This document shows, in pieces, positions 27,600 through 35,554 of a stretch of DNA of 43,935 bases. The translations under genes and the position numbers were made by a program. The DNA comes from Desulfobulbaceae bacterium (GTDB taxonomy: Bacteria; Desulfobacterota; Desulfobulbia; Desulfobulbales; Desulfocapsaceae). The stretch is from NCBI GenBank assembly GCA_026988015.1, contig JALSMA010000050.1:1-43935 (forward strand). Reading direction: 5' to 3'. Position 1 is the stretch's first letter, and every line of letters starts with the position of its first letter. Under the pieces are notes generated by a model. That model did not search any database, was not told where the DNA came from, and saw only the letters and a list, made by a program, of their open reading frames with translations.

Positions 27600-29789
27600 A
27601 TGGAAAGAGAACTCACCACTATGGTGAATCAGGACGGTTTGAAAATTCTGACCAGGAGTTATCTTCATGGGATTGATCTGTCTGCCATAGATAAGGCCTG
27701 GGAGCTTGCTGTCTCTGTTCATACCGATAAAAAACATTTTTCCGGTAGCCCATATCTCGACCATACCCTGCATGTTGCCTCTACTCTGGCATCCATGCAC
27801 CTTGATCTTGATACCGTTGTGGCGGGTCTGCTCCATGGTGTCTTGAAAGAGGGGGTAAAACTCGACGATCTTCGTAACAAGTTCGGGGAGGGTGTTGCTA
27901 GAATTGTTGATGGTTGTACCCGTATTGCCAATGTACATTACAATTCTAAGCTGACTCATCAGGCGGATAATGTCAGAAAGATGCTTCTGGCGATTGCCTC
28001 TGATGTGAGGGTTTTACTTGTTAAACTTGCTGACAGGCTCCAGGACATGTGTCTACTCGATGCTGTTCCTGCGGAGAAACAGCGTGAAATCGCCAGTGAA
28101 ACCAGGGATCTTTATGCACCACTGGCGTCCCGTCTGGGAATCGACTGGATGAAGCGTGAGCTTGAAGATCTTTCCTTCCAGTATCTCCATCCTGATGAAT
28201 ACCTTGATCTTGTCACAAGGCTTGAGAGTTCGCTTGAGGAGAGGCAGAGGTATGTTGATGAGGTTATCTCCATATTTCATGACAAGCTTGCCGAAAGTAA
28301 TGTAAGACCCACCAGGATTATTGGCAGGCCAAAACATCTCTATTCCATTTATAAAAAACTTATTGCTCAGAAAATCCCCCTGGAAAGAGTGTATGACAAG
28401 GTGGCTTTTCGTATTATTGTCAACACCGTAAAAGAGTGTTATGAGGCCTTGGGAGTGATCCATGCCAACTGGTCTCCTGTACCCGGCAGAATCAAAGACT
28501 TTATCTCCACCCCTAAGGCCAACAATTATCAGTCCATGCATACAACCGTGGTTGGTCCAAGAGATCATTTCATCGAGATCCAGATTCGTACTGAAGAGAT
28601 GGATCGTGTTGCGCTTGAAGGTGTCGCTGCCCACTGGGCATACAAGGAAGGGCAGAATGCCTCTGATAATGATGCCAAGCTTTTCAAAGAGCTGAAACGT
28701 CTGGTTAAAACCCTGCAGGAGGTTGAGGATCCCAGGGAGTTTCTTGAGTCTGTTCACGGTGAACTGTATGCGCCTGAGGTGTACGCTCTTACGCCGGCGG
28801 GTGAGGTGAAAGAGTTTCCCATCAACTCAAGTCCCATCGATTTTGCATATTCCATCCATACGGAGGTAGGTGATCATTGTGTGGGGGCAAAGGTCAATGG
28901 TAAGCTTGTCCCTCTTAAGTATGCGATTCAAAACGGTGATATCATAGAGATCGTCACTTCCAAGAATCAGCGACCGCGTCGTGGCTGGCTGGAACTTGTT
29001 AAAACTAGTCGGGCAAGATCACGTATTCGGTCCTGGCTGCGTAGAGAAGAACGTGAAAAAGCGTTGAATCTTGGGCGTGAGATCTGCGAAAAAGAGATCA
29101 GGAATTACGATACCACGTTGAAAAAACTTGTTAAAAGTGGTCATGTAAAACTTCTTTTAAAAGACCTGCACTGCAATTCCCTTGAAGACATGCTTGCTAA
29201 AGTGGGAAGTGGGACGATAACCATCCCTCACTTGGTCAGGACTCTTCAGCCACCCGAGATACGAAAAGAGATTGAGGAGCAGAAATCCGTTGAAGATGGA
29301 ATCGTTGTTGAAAAACAGTTGGCTTCCCATGCTGCACGAAAAAACGGGAGTACAGGTCCGGCCATTCATATTGACGGTGTGGATGATGTGATGGTTAAAA
29401 TAAGTCGCTGCTGCAACCCGGTTCCCGGTGACCCCATCATGGGCTTTATTACCAATGGCCGTGGGGTTTCTGTGCATAAGACGAAGTGTAGTAACCTGCT
29501 GGCCACGGATCCGCAGCGTTGGATTGATGTTGAGTGGTCTACAAATCAGGAGAGCAGTCATCGAGTTGAAATACAGGTCAGTGCCGAGAATGGTAAAGGA
29601 GTCTTTGCTGCAATCAGTACTGCCATAAGTAGTGATGATGCGGATATTGTAGAGATATCAGCCCGCACGACACCAGCTGACACAGCTGATTTTTATATAG
29701 TTGTTGAGGTTGGGGGCCTGGAACATCTGCAGAGAGTATTACAGCATCTGCGTCAAATGGAGCAGGTTATCACGGCGCGCAGGATATAG
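27600..29789 (+). CDS. RelA/SpoT homologue with degenerate hydrolase site
   Basis: I start at the ATG at 27600 (729 residues), preceded by GAGCGAGGG; a TTG at 27561 is also possible. The order is HD-type domain (1-195), synthetase (about 230-350), TGS (395-455), Cys-containing region and ACT (655-729). In the HD motif His55, His79 and Asp145 remain, but the expected HDxxED reads HGVLKEG, giving Gly80, Lys83 and Glu84, and the late Asn is Asp149. The synthetase keeps Asp266 (ERVYDKVAFRI) and Glu326 (EIQIRT). It is therefore probably a (p)ppGpp synthetase without hydrolase. Confidence 0.9.
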   Translation: MERELTTMVNQDGLKILTRSYLHGIDLSAIDKAWELAVSVHTDKKHFSGSPYLDHTLHVASTLASMHLDLDTVVAGLLHGVLKEGVKLDDLRNKFGEGVARIVDGCTRIANVHYNSKLTHQADNVRKMLLAIASDVRVLLVKLADRLQDMCLLDAVPAEKQREIASETRDLYAPLASRLGIDWMKRELEDLSFQYLHPDEYLDLVTRLESSLEERQRYVDEVISIFHDKLAESNVRPTRIIGRPKHLYSIYKKLIAQKIPLERVYDKVAFRIIVNTVKECYEALGVIHANWSPVPGRIKDFISTPKANNYQSMHTTVVGPRDHFIEIQIRTEEMDRVALEGVAAHWAYKEGQNASDNDAKLFKELKRLVKTLQEVEDPREFLESVHGELYAPEVYALTPAGEVKEFPINSSPIDFAYSIHTEVGDHCVGAKVNGKLVPLKYAIQNGDIIEIVTSKNQRPRRGWLELVKTSRARSRIRSWLRREEREKALNLGREICEKEIRNYDTTLKKLVKSGHVKLLLKDLHCNSLEDMLAKVGSGTITIPHLVRTLQPPEIRKEIEEQKSVEDGIVVEKQLASHAARKNGSTGPAIHIDGVDDVMVKISRCCNPVPGDPIMGFITNGRGVSVHKTKCSNLLATDPQRWIDVEWSTNQESSHRVEIQVSAENGKGVFAAISTAISSDDADIVEISARTTPADTADFYIVVEVGGLEHLQRVLQHLRQMEQVITARRI

Positions 29790-29797
29790 ATAAATAT

Positions 29798-29925
29798 ACC
29801 TCGAATCTGTGAATGTCCGATGGTGATGTCGCCAGTTTTTTTTCATTACATACCAGATAGTGAAAAGCATGTAAGGATTTAGGCTGTTATAGAAAGCAAT
29901 CGCGAGGCCGTCACGGAATTCAGGT
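29798..29925 (+). repeat. Dispersed repeat, copy B
   Basis: The element begins ACCTCGAATCTGTGA and ends GCCGTCACGGAATTCAGGT, which are imperfect inverted copies of each other. The T8 run lies at 29836-29843 and is followed by ATTACATACCAG as in other copies. It starts nine bases after the rsh stop and could also act as its transcription end. Confidence 0.65.
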
Positions 29926-30009
29926 GTACGGACAAAATATATTATCGAGGGTGAGTTTGGCGGATTCGTTTCCGGATCATAGGTTAATTATTGCTCAAGG
30001 GGGAAGAAT

Positions 30010-30285
30010 GTGAGGGAAAATATAACTGCAATGTATGCCAGGAAGAATTTTGGTCGTTTATTGGATAAGACAGCTCTTCTTGGGGAATCGTACATCATTG
30101 AGCGTGCAGGGCGTCCTATGGCTGCCCTTGTTTCCATTGATCAACTTGCCAGTAGTAAGGCTGATGCGGGAGCGATGGAAGACGCTCTTGAGAAGCTTAT
30201 AAAAAAAATAAAGGGCCCCAAATCCAAAAAACTTGAGAAAGCCATTGCTGAGGCCAGGGAAGCAGCGGCCGGGCTTACCAGATAG
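30010..30285 (+). CDS. Phd/YefM-type antitoxin-like protein
   Basis: The 91-residue protein has the Phd/YefM N-terminal pattern (MYARKNFGRLLDKTALLGESYIIERAG in parts, then RPMAALVSIDQL), a DNA-binding fold. The C-terminal half is lysine-rich and helical (KKIKGPKSKKLEKAIAEA). The GTG at 30010 is supported by AAGGGGGAAG; an ATG at 30031 is an alternative. No RelE-, Doc- or PIN-like toxin follows; the next gene, 11 bases on, encodes an Smr protein. Confidence 0.75.
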   Translation: MRENITAMYARKNFGRLLDKTALLGESYIIERAGRPMAALVSIDQLASSKADAGAMEDALEKLIKKIKGPKSKKLEKAIAEAREAAAGLTR

Positions 30286-30296
30286 CCAGGATTTCC

Positions 30297-30749
30297 ATGC
30301 AATTCTGCCAGGTGTGCGGTAATGACATTGATTCCCTGACAGTTCTCTGTCCTTTTTGCGGTAGCCGCCAGGAGCATGAGCCGAGTCAGACTGTCGGAAC
30401 TGAGTTTCGTCAGAAAACGATCAATCTGGAACAGGGACTTCCAACAGTAGACCAGGCACTGAACCGCCTTCAGCAAGAGGTCAGTGCCGCCCGGCTGGAG
30501 CAGATTCGTCTCCTTACCCTGATTCATGGTTATGGATCGAGTGGCAAGGGGGGGAGCATTCGCCAAGAGTGCAGGAAACTCCTTGATTATCTTTTGAACA
30601 GTGGTGACATCTGTGCTGTCATTTATGGTGAAAATTTCAACCGCCGCCACGGATTTGTCAAGCAACTTTTGAGACGTTTTCCACGCTTAGCAACGCATCC
30701 GCATCTCAATAACAGGAACAGGGGGATTACTCTTGTTCAACTCTTTTAG
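30297..30749 (+). CDS. Zinc-ribbon and Smr-domain protein
   Basis: The 150-residue protein starts with a probable zinc ribbon (Cys4, Cys7, Cys18, Cys21). Residues 42-150 fit an Smr domain: HGYGSSGKGGSIR at 77-89 matches the HGxGxGxLR core. The usual first motif LDLHG is replaced by INLEQG, so one catalytic-type histidine is missing. Smr domains are often nicking endonucleases or RNA-binding. CCAGG precedes the ATG. It probably shares a transcript with the antitoxin-like gene. Confidence 0.75.
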   Translation: MQFCQVCGNDIDSLTVLCPFCGSRQEHEPSQTVGTEFRQKTINLEQGLPTVDQALNRLQQEVSAARLEQIRLLTLIHGYGSSGKGGSIRQECRKLLDYLLNSGDICAVIYGENFNRRHGFVKQLLRRFPRLATHPHLNNRNRGITLVQLF

Positions 30750-30854
30750 GATTCCTCCATGCACTATCCTTGCAGGATACGAAAGAGTGCTTATTTATTA
30801 ACTTGGGAAGATAAAAATGATATCCTGTTACTTATTATTTAAAGGAGTTTGTAG

Positions 30855-31574
30855 ATGAAACGTATTGCTGGTTTAGTCCTTACAGTCTGTCTGGTTGTTC
30901 CTACCTCTGGTATTGCCTCAGGTTCTGAAAATGACAATACTGAACTGAAAACATTTAAAGAAAAGCTCAGTTACAGTATGGGGATTGATATGGGTACTTA
31001 TCTTAATGGAATCAATGAGGAGCTTGATTTTGAAACGTTACAGCTTGGTCTGAAAGATGGTTTTGAGGCCGGTCAGCCACGCTTGACTCCAGAGGAGATG
31101 CAGGCTGTGCAGCAGGAGTTTGCAGAGCAGATGAGAGCAAATCAGGCAGAGCAGGTGAAGGTTCTGCAGGAAAAAAACAAAAAAGAAGGCGATGCATACC
31201 TCGCTAAAAATAAGAGCAGAAAGGGTGTTATTGTCACAGCCAGTGGGTTGCAGTATGAAGTTATTACAGAAGGTACCGGTGCTCGACCAACTGCTGATGA
31301 TACAGTGAAGGTACACTATAAAGGCACCATGATTGACGGAACCGTTTTTGATGACTCCAATAAACGTGGAGAGCCTGCAGTGTTTGGGGTGACTCAGGTT
31401 ATTCCAGGATGGAGTGAGGTCCTCCAGTTGATGAAAGAGGGTGCAGAGTATCACGTGGCCATTCCACCTTCTCTTGCCTATGGAGAACAGGGAGCGCCGC
31501 CGATGATTGAACCAAACTCAGTGCTGGTGTTTGACGTTGAGTTGATTTCCATTGAGAAAGGGGCAAAAGAGTAA
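30855..31574 (+). CDS. FKBP-type peptidyl-prolyl isomerase, Mip/FkpA-like, exported
   Basis: The 239-residue protein has a cleavable signal peptide (MKRIAGLVLTVCLVVPTSGIA, about 21-23 residues). The FKBP N-terminal dimerisation domain follows (KLSYSMGIDMG, helical to about 125). The C-terminal FKBP domain has VHYKGTMIDGTVFDDS, VIPGWSEVLQLMKEG and IPPSLAYGEQGAP. It is a periplasmic folding chaperone. AAAGGAG precedes the ATG. Confidence 0.93.
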   Translation: MKRIAGLVLTVCLVVPTSGIASGSENDNTELKTFKEKLSYSMGIDMGTYLNGINEELDFETLQLGLKDGFEAGQPRLTPEEMQAVQQEFAEQMRANQAEQVKVLQEKNKKEGDAYLAKNKSRKGVIVTASGLQYEVITEGTGARPTADDTVKVHYKGTMIDGTVFDDSNKRGEPAVFGVTQVIPGWSEVLQLMKEGAEYHVAIPPSLAYGEQGAPPMIEPNSVLVFDVELISIEKGAKE

Positions 31575-31602
31575 TCCAGTTGTATCTCAACAGAGACTCA
31601 AA

Positions 31603-31737
31603 ATGGCAAAAAAGAAGTGTTGCAGAAAGATTGAAAAAAAAGGCTATTGCTGTAAAAGCTGCCCCCTTTTTGAAGTGTCGAAAAAGAAAAACAAAAAAGA
31701 TAAAAGAAAGGCCAGAAAAAAGGTCAGAAAGAAGTGA
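31603..31737 (+). CDS. Small Cys/Lys-rich protein
   Basis: This 44-residue product has MAKKKCCRKIEKKGYCCKSCP, in two parts a CC, a CCxxC and then a strongly basic tail (KKKNKKDKRKARKKVRKK). The cysteines could bind a metal and the tail nucleic acid. It begins 28 bases after the isomerase gene and is followed by a good terminator, which supports a real operon end. I do not recognise a characterised family. Confidence 0.6.
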   Translation: MAKKKCCRKIEKKGYCCKSCPLFEVSKKKNKKDKRKARKKVRKK

Positions 31738-31752
31738 AATATACAGTACGGG

Positions 31753-31787
31753 AAAGCCCTGAGAGCATTTGCTCCAGGGCTTTTTTT
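31753..31787 (+). terminator. Intrinsic terminator after the small Cys/Lys-rich gene
   Basis: AAGCCCTG (31754-31761) pairs with CAGGGCTT (31775-31782), and GAGC pairs with GCTC inside after one bulged A. The seven-T tract ends at 31787. This ends the isomerase-small protein transcript. Confidence 0.92.
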
Positions 31788-32076
31788 ATGTTTGTAACAG
31801 TATGGTATAGTGAGAGAAGCAGGGAGCATGTTCTTTTTTTATAGTGGTAAATTTTCAAGGCGGGAGCTGAAAATATTTGCTATGGTGTCTAAGATGTAGT
31901 CAGTTTACCAAGCACTCATATTTAAAAGATTACCTGAGTCTGTGAGCGTGTGATGGGAGGCAAATGATTTTTTTTTAAACATATCTGGATGTAGATTTTA
32001 TATTTGTATTTCAGAATGTTGTTTAAAATAATAACCATAAAGCCGTCACGGATTAAGGAATTATTCTGGAGTTTGT
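31788..32076. other. Spacer between terminator and nitroreductase gene
   Basis: Together with the terminator this gene-free stretch spans 339 bases from 31738. Bases 31788-31932 show no open frame or clear signal beyond a weak TATAGT at about 31806. Bases 31933-32058 are repeat copy C. The ribosome binding site TGGAG of the next gene lies at 32065-32069. Confidence 0.5.
31933..32058 (+). repeat. Dispersed repeat, copy C
   Basis: CCTGAGTCTGTGA (31933-31945) and TCACGGATTAAGG (32046-32058) are the inverted ends, with three mismatches in thirteen. A T9 run lies at 31968-31976, followed by AAACATATCTGGAT. The second half, TTTCAGAATGTTGTTTAAAA to GCCGTCACGG, matches copy A. It is the cleanest full-length copy, 126 bp. 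Confidence 0.7.
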
Positions 32077-32877
32077 ATGAAGATCAGTCTCAGTGTGGAT
32101 CAGGAGCTCTGTAAAAAATGTTACGCATGTATTGCGGAATGTCCTTTTGATCTGATAAATAAAGATAAGGAAGAATTTCCGCAGTTGCGGAAAGCAGCGG
32201 TTAAGAAATGTATCAGATGTGGGCACTGTATGGCGGTTTGTATGTCCGGCGCCCTTGATATAAGCATCTCTCCCCTGACTACAAGCCCTTCTGTTGATAA
32301 GAGTTTGTTGCCAGATCCTGAATCTGTGAGTCATTTTCTAAGCAGCCGTCGTTCCATCCGTACATACCGGAAGAAGGTTGCTGACCATTTAGTCCTCAGA
32401 CAGATACTCGAGGTGAGTCGTTATGCGCCCAGTGCCCATAATTGTCAGCCCGTTCACTGGATAATGGTGGAGAACCCTGCCGAGGTGAGGCGCCTTGCAG
32501 GATTTGTGGTTGAATACATGCAGAGTTTGAAGCTGTTTCCTGGGTTGACCCGGGCATGGGGCCAGGGGGTTGATAAGGTTCTTCGCGATGCCCCGCATCT
32601 GGCCATTGCCCATGCCGATCCCGCTGCCAGTCAACATCCCATTGAGGACTGTTCTTTGGCGACTGCGTATCTTGATCTTGCGGCGCATAGCCGTGGGCTT
32701 GGCAGTTGCTGGGCTGGATTTCTGGTGCAGGCTATTCATTTCAAGTATCAGCCGCTTCTTGATGCCCTGGATCTCCCGGAAAACCATGAGGTCTATACTG
32801 CTCTCATGCTTGGGTATCCCAAGTATCGTTATAGTCACATCCCTCAGCGTGACGATTTGAAAGTTACCTGGAAATAA
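32077..32877 (+). CDS. Ferredoxin-nitroreductase fusion protein
   Basis: The first 60 residues carry two [4Fe-4S] motifs (Cys12/15/18/22 and Cys45/48/51/55). Residues 85-266 form a nitroreductase-family FMN domain beginning SSRRSIRTYRKKVAD and containing RYAPSAHNCQPVHW. Such fusions accept electrons from ferredoxin-type donors and are common in anaerobes; the substrate is unknown. TGGAG is spaced well. The gene is flanked by repeat copies C and D in the same orientation. Confidence 0.9.
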   Translation: MKISLSVDQELCKKCYACIAECPFDLINKDKEEFPQLRKAAVKKCIRCGHCMAVCMSGALDISISPLTTSPSVDKSLLPDPESVSHFLSSRRSIRTYRKKVADHLVLRQILEVSRYAPSAHNCQPVHWIMVENPAEVRRLAGFVVEYMQSLKLFPGLTRAWGQGVDKVLRDAPHLAIAHADPAASQHPIEDCSLATAYLDLAAHSRGLGSCWAGFLVQAIHFKYQPLLDALDLPENHEVYTALMLGYPKYRYSHIPQRDDLKVTWK

Positions 32878-32894
32878 GTCTGCTCTGCTTTGCT

Positions 32895-32938
32895 CCCGAA
32901 TCCGTGAGCATTTGATGGTGATGACATGATTTTTTTTT
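32895..32938 (+). repeat. Dispersed repeat, copy D (left half only)
   Basis: CCCGAATCCGTGAGCATTTG followed by GATGGTGATGACATGA and a T9 run (32930-32938) matches the first 44 bases of the family. I find no convincing right end before the converging gene at 33047. The T run could terminate the nitroreductase transcript. Confidence 0.6.
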
Positions 32939-33046
32939 GGATGGTTTCTTCCGGCAATGGGTCTGGGCTGAGTGTTCAAAGGGGACATTGCCGATTCTCC
33001 ATAAAAAGCACAGGATCTTGTTCTTCCTGGTAGAACTGGTGGAAGG

Positions 33047-33703
33047 TTATTTTGTCAGCAGGTCATAGGAAGCCGCCTGTAGTCCCTCGAGTAGCACAAA
33101 GCGGCCGAGGGACTCCACGGGGCATGGAAATGATGCCAGAAATAGAGGGTTGTCGCAGAGGCCGCCGGAGAGGTAAAGTTTGTCAGGACGTTTGGCAAAA
33201 TTGTAGGCATTCACAGCGATACCTTTCACAAATTTTGCAACGGCACTCTCTTCACTTTCACCACTCACTACAGCATCAAAAATGTGGCTCATACCCAGCA
33301 CCCCACAGGTTACTGAAAAAGATGTTTCAGGTACCGGGATTTGGGAAAAATCCAGAGTGTAGTATTTTTCAAGTAGTTCGATGGTAAATCCCATGGAGGC
33401 GCCACATTCGGCGTTCCATCCCATGTCTTTTATTTTGGCCCCGCTGTATTTAACATATTTTATGTCACGGCTGCCACAGTCAAGCAGGGTGAAAGATTCC
33501 TCGTTAATGAGCGTAAGCCCTCCCCTTGCCAGTGCTGTGAGTTCATTTACATAGTGGTTGGCATAGCGTTTACCGTTATGGCCGGTTGCAATGGCGACCC
33601 TCATGCTGCGATCAATTGATTTTGTGGCGATAAGACGGGGGGAAGCATCTGATTCTGTGTCCAGAAGTTTGCAGTATGATGTTCCAAAGTCGGCTAGCAG
33701 CAT
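33047..33703 (-). CDS. BcrA/HgdC-type activase (ATP-dependent reductase component)
   Basis: The 218-residue protein has the ASKHA ATPase motifs: DFGTSYCKLL (5-14), LLDCGSRDIKYV (73-84) and LYLSGGLCDNPLF (176-188). Cys100 in NAECGASMGF and Cys133 in VTCGVLGMSHIFD match the two positions that hold a bridging [4Fe-4S] cluster in the dimeric activator of 2-hydroxyacyl-CoA dehydratase. It is about 40 residues shorter than HgdC. It ends the minus-strand operon, 14 bases after its Cys-rich neighbour, its probable partner. Confidence 0.88.
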   Translation of the reverse strand: MLLADFGTSYCKLLDTESDASPRLIATKSIDRSMRVAIATGHNGKRYANHYVNELTALARGGLTLINEESFTLLDCGSRDIKYVKYSGAKIKDMGWNAECGASMGFTIELLEKYYTLDFSQIPVPETSFSVTCGVLGMSHIFDAVVSGESEESAVAKFVKGIAVNAYNFAKRPDKLYLSGGLCDNPLFLASFPCPVESLGRFVLLEGLQAASYDLLTK

Positions 33704-33717
33704 GGGCAGTCCGGGGT

Positions 33718-34467
33718 TCAGATTCTGGAAAGTTCAAGAAATGCTTGAATCTTTGCTTTGACACTGTTTCCTGCTGTGACATCACAGTCAAGGTAGAGAG
33801 CATAGGGGTGTTTTCCTGCGAGATGGCGTGCCAGTGCAGTTTTGGCACAAAAAGACTGGGCAAAAAATACTGTGGGAACACTGGGGTTGAAATGAAGTTC
33901 GAGTTCCATGTTGTCAGGGGTCTTGTTTTCCATACATCGAGCCCAGCCATAGACGTGGGTGGTGTCTGGGAAGAGTTCAAGCAGGGAAAAATCCCTGGGA
34001 GGGACTCCCCAGAATCCGGCCGTTACCTTACAGGGGGGGATCTTCCTGTAAGGATCGGGGGTTTGAACAGAAGCTGTGATGGCCGCCATCTTCTGTATCA
34101 GCCCCATCTTGGATTTACACAGAGGACTTCCGAAGTTATGGGAGTCGCAGTTCTTTGTTCTGATAACCTTACAGTCTGGCAGGATATCGCTAAGGACTGT
34201 CGCCGTATGAACAGCGCAGTCACATTTTCCGGCTCCCGTATCGATATAAATGATCTCCGGGGTAACGGCCAGGCTGTTGGATATGACGGTGCGGAGAATA
34301 CCACAGTAGACCCTGGGCAGAAAAGGGGATGCTGTTTCAATATCGATTTGTCCCTGGGGTTCATCAAGGTCAAATATTTCATATCTAGGTTCTGCCAGTT
34401 TTTTTATAACCTCAAGGGGGGGGACTCCAACGATACCGACACGTATTTTCTTCGTTGTGGCACGCAT
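33718..34467 (-). CDS. Small Cys-rich protein with HgdB-like C-terminus
   Basis: The ATG at 34467 gives 249 residues with ten cysteines (55, 82, 84, 99, 107, 117, 146, 178, 207, 228). The C-terminus, FFAQSFCAK then LYLDCDVTAGNSVKAKIQAF, resembles the end of 2-hydroxyacyl-CoA dehydratase D-components (FC, LE-D, RxQAFLE pattern). Those proteins are over 370 residues, so this would be a reduced form. GKCDCAVHT is an unusual CxC. The start overlaps the lptG-like stop (ATGA). The link to that family is by eye and moderate. Confidence 0.65.
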   Translation of the reverse strand: MRATTKKIRVGIVGVPPLEVIKKLAEPRYEIFDLDEPQGQIDIETASPFLPRVYCGILRTVISNSLAVTPEIIYIDTGAGKCDCAVHTATVLSDILPDCKVIRTKNCDSHNFGSPLCKSKMGLIQKMAAITASVQTPDPYRKIPPCKVTAGFWGVPPRDFSLLELFPDTTHVYGWARCMENKTPDNMELELHFNPSVPTVFFAQSFCAKTALARHLAGKHPYALYLDCDVTAGNSVKAKIQAFLELSRI

Positions 34468-35549
34468 CAGGTTCCCTGTTTGTGCAGAAGCGTAAAGCCA
34501 CTGATACCAAAGATGACATGAATGAGTATTGCTGCAAGCAGGGGCGAGATATAGTCCACCCGGGCCAATGACTGAAGGGCTCCCCATATTCCCCAGGCAA
34601 AAAAGGCGATACCACAACTTACCGGAATGGCAACAGAGAGATCTTTTCCCCATTTTTTGTAGGAGATCAGGAGTACTGGAAGTCCAAGGAAAAGTAATGG
34701 AATACCAAGCAGAGTGTAGGAGATTCTGCTATAAAAATTGGTTTCTGCAACGATTGTTTTGTTCCGGGTATCCTGATTGTGCATGGCTTGAAAAAGTTCT
34801 GTCAGGGAGAGCTCGGCTGCTTGATATTTTGGGACAAAGAAAAAGAGCGGGCTTTCAGGAAAGGGAAATTTCTTGTAGGAGAAAAGGGTGGTACTATAAT
34901 CATCAGGAGTGGTTTTTTCATGAATCTGTCCATCGATTAGATGCCATCCCCTGTCGTCATACATTGCTTTGTTGGCAGCAATGAGAGTCTCCAGTTTGTG
35001 ATCTTTGTTCCACTTGGAATAGGAAAAATCAAAAAACACATTTCGGTTGGGATAGGGTCTGGTGAACGAGTAAAACCCCTCTTTACCCTTATAATAATAG
35101 CGGCCGTTTCGGTAAATCCCAAGGGGCACCATGCCCTTGACATTTTCATACCAGATGGTGTTAGTTGCTTCAATGGTACGTGGCAACAGCCATTGGGCCA
35201 TGGCTAGAAAAAGCATGGTGAAAATTACCGCACCGATGAGGATGGGGTTTACTATGGTTCGAAGGTGGATGCCTCCTGCCATCATCGCTGTGAGTTCTCT
35301 ATTATGGTTAAGCATTCCAAGGGTGATTACCCCCGAGAGCAGGATAAGTATCGGGCCAAGCATATCGACGATAAAGGGAATGCTCAGCAGGAAAAACTTA
35401 AAGACCAGGGTGATGGATTTGCCTGCCTCCATGAAGTTATCGATTTTTTCAAAAAAGTCGATGAGGACATAGATTGCGACAAATGCAGCGGCCACAATGA
35501 AAAAAGTTCTGGCAAATTGAGCAAGAATATAGCGATTTAGAAGGGTCAC
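34467..35549 (-). CDS. LptF/LptG-family LPS export permease
   Basis: The 360-residue protein has three N-terminal membrane segments, a periplasmic domain of about 170 residues and three C-terminal segments, the YjgP/YjgQ layout. RELTAMMAGGIHLRTI and YSRISYTLLGIPLLFLGLP are typical. LptFG with LptB pulls lipopolysaccharide from the inner membrane. The start is GTG, five bases after crcB. It is probably the LptG copy, as no second homologue is adjacent. Confidence 0.88.
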   Translation of the reverse strand: MTLLNRYILAQFARTFFIVAAAFVAIYVLIDFFEKIDNFMEAGKSITLVFKFFLLSIPFIVDMLGPILILLSGVITLGMLNHNRELTAMMAGGIHLRTIVNPILIGAVIFTMLFLAMAQWLLPRTIEATNTIWYENVKGMVPLGIYRNGRYYYKGKEGFYSFTRPYPNRNVFFDFSYSKWNKDHKLETLIAANKAMYDDRGWHLIDGQIHEKTTPDDYSTTLFSYKKFPFPESPLFFFVPKYQAAELSLTELFQAMHNQDTRNKTIVAETNFYSRISYTLLGIPLLFLGLPVLLISYKKWGKDLSVAIPVSCGIAFFAWGIWGALQSLARVDYISPLLAAILIHVIFGISGFTLLHKQGT

Positions 35550-35554
35550 AACTA

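Noticed and set aside
28053-28757. Minus-strand open frame of 234 codons opposite the RelA/SpoT gene.
   Set aside because: Shadow of a conserved gene with no motifs or ribosome binding site.
33676-34521. Plus-strand open frame of 281 codons opposite the Cys-rich protein gene.
   Set aside because: The minus-strand frame shows family motifs, ATGA coupling to its neighbour and operon context; the plus-strand product has none.
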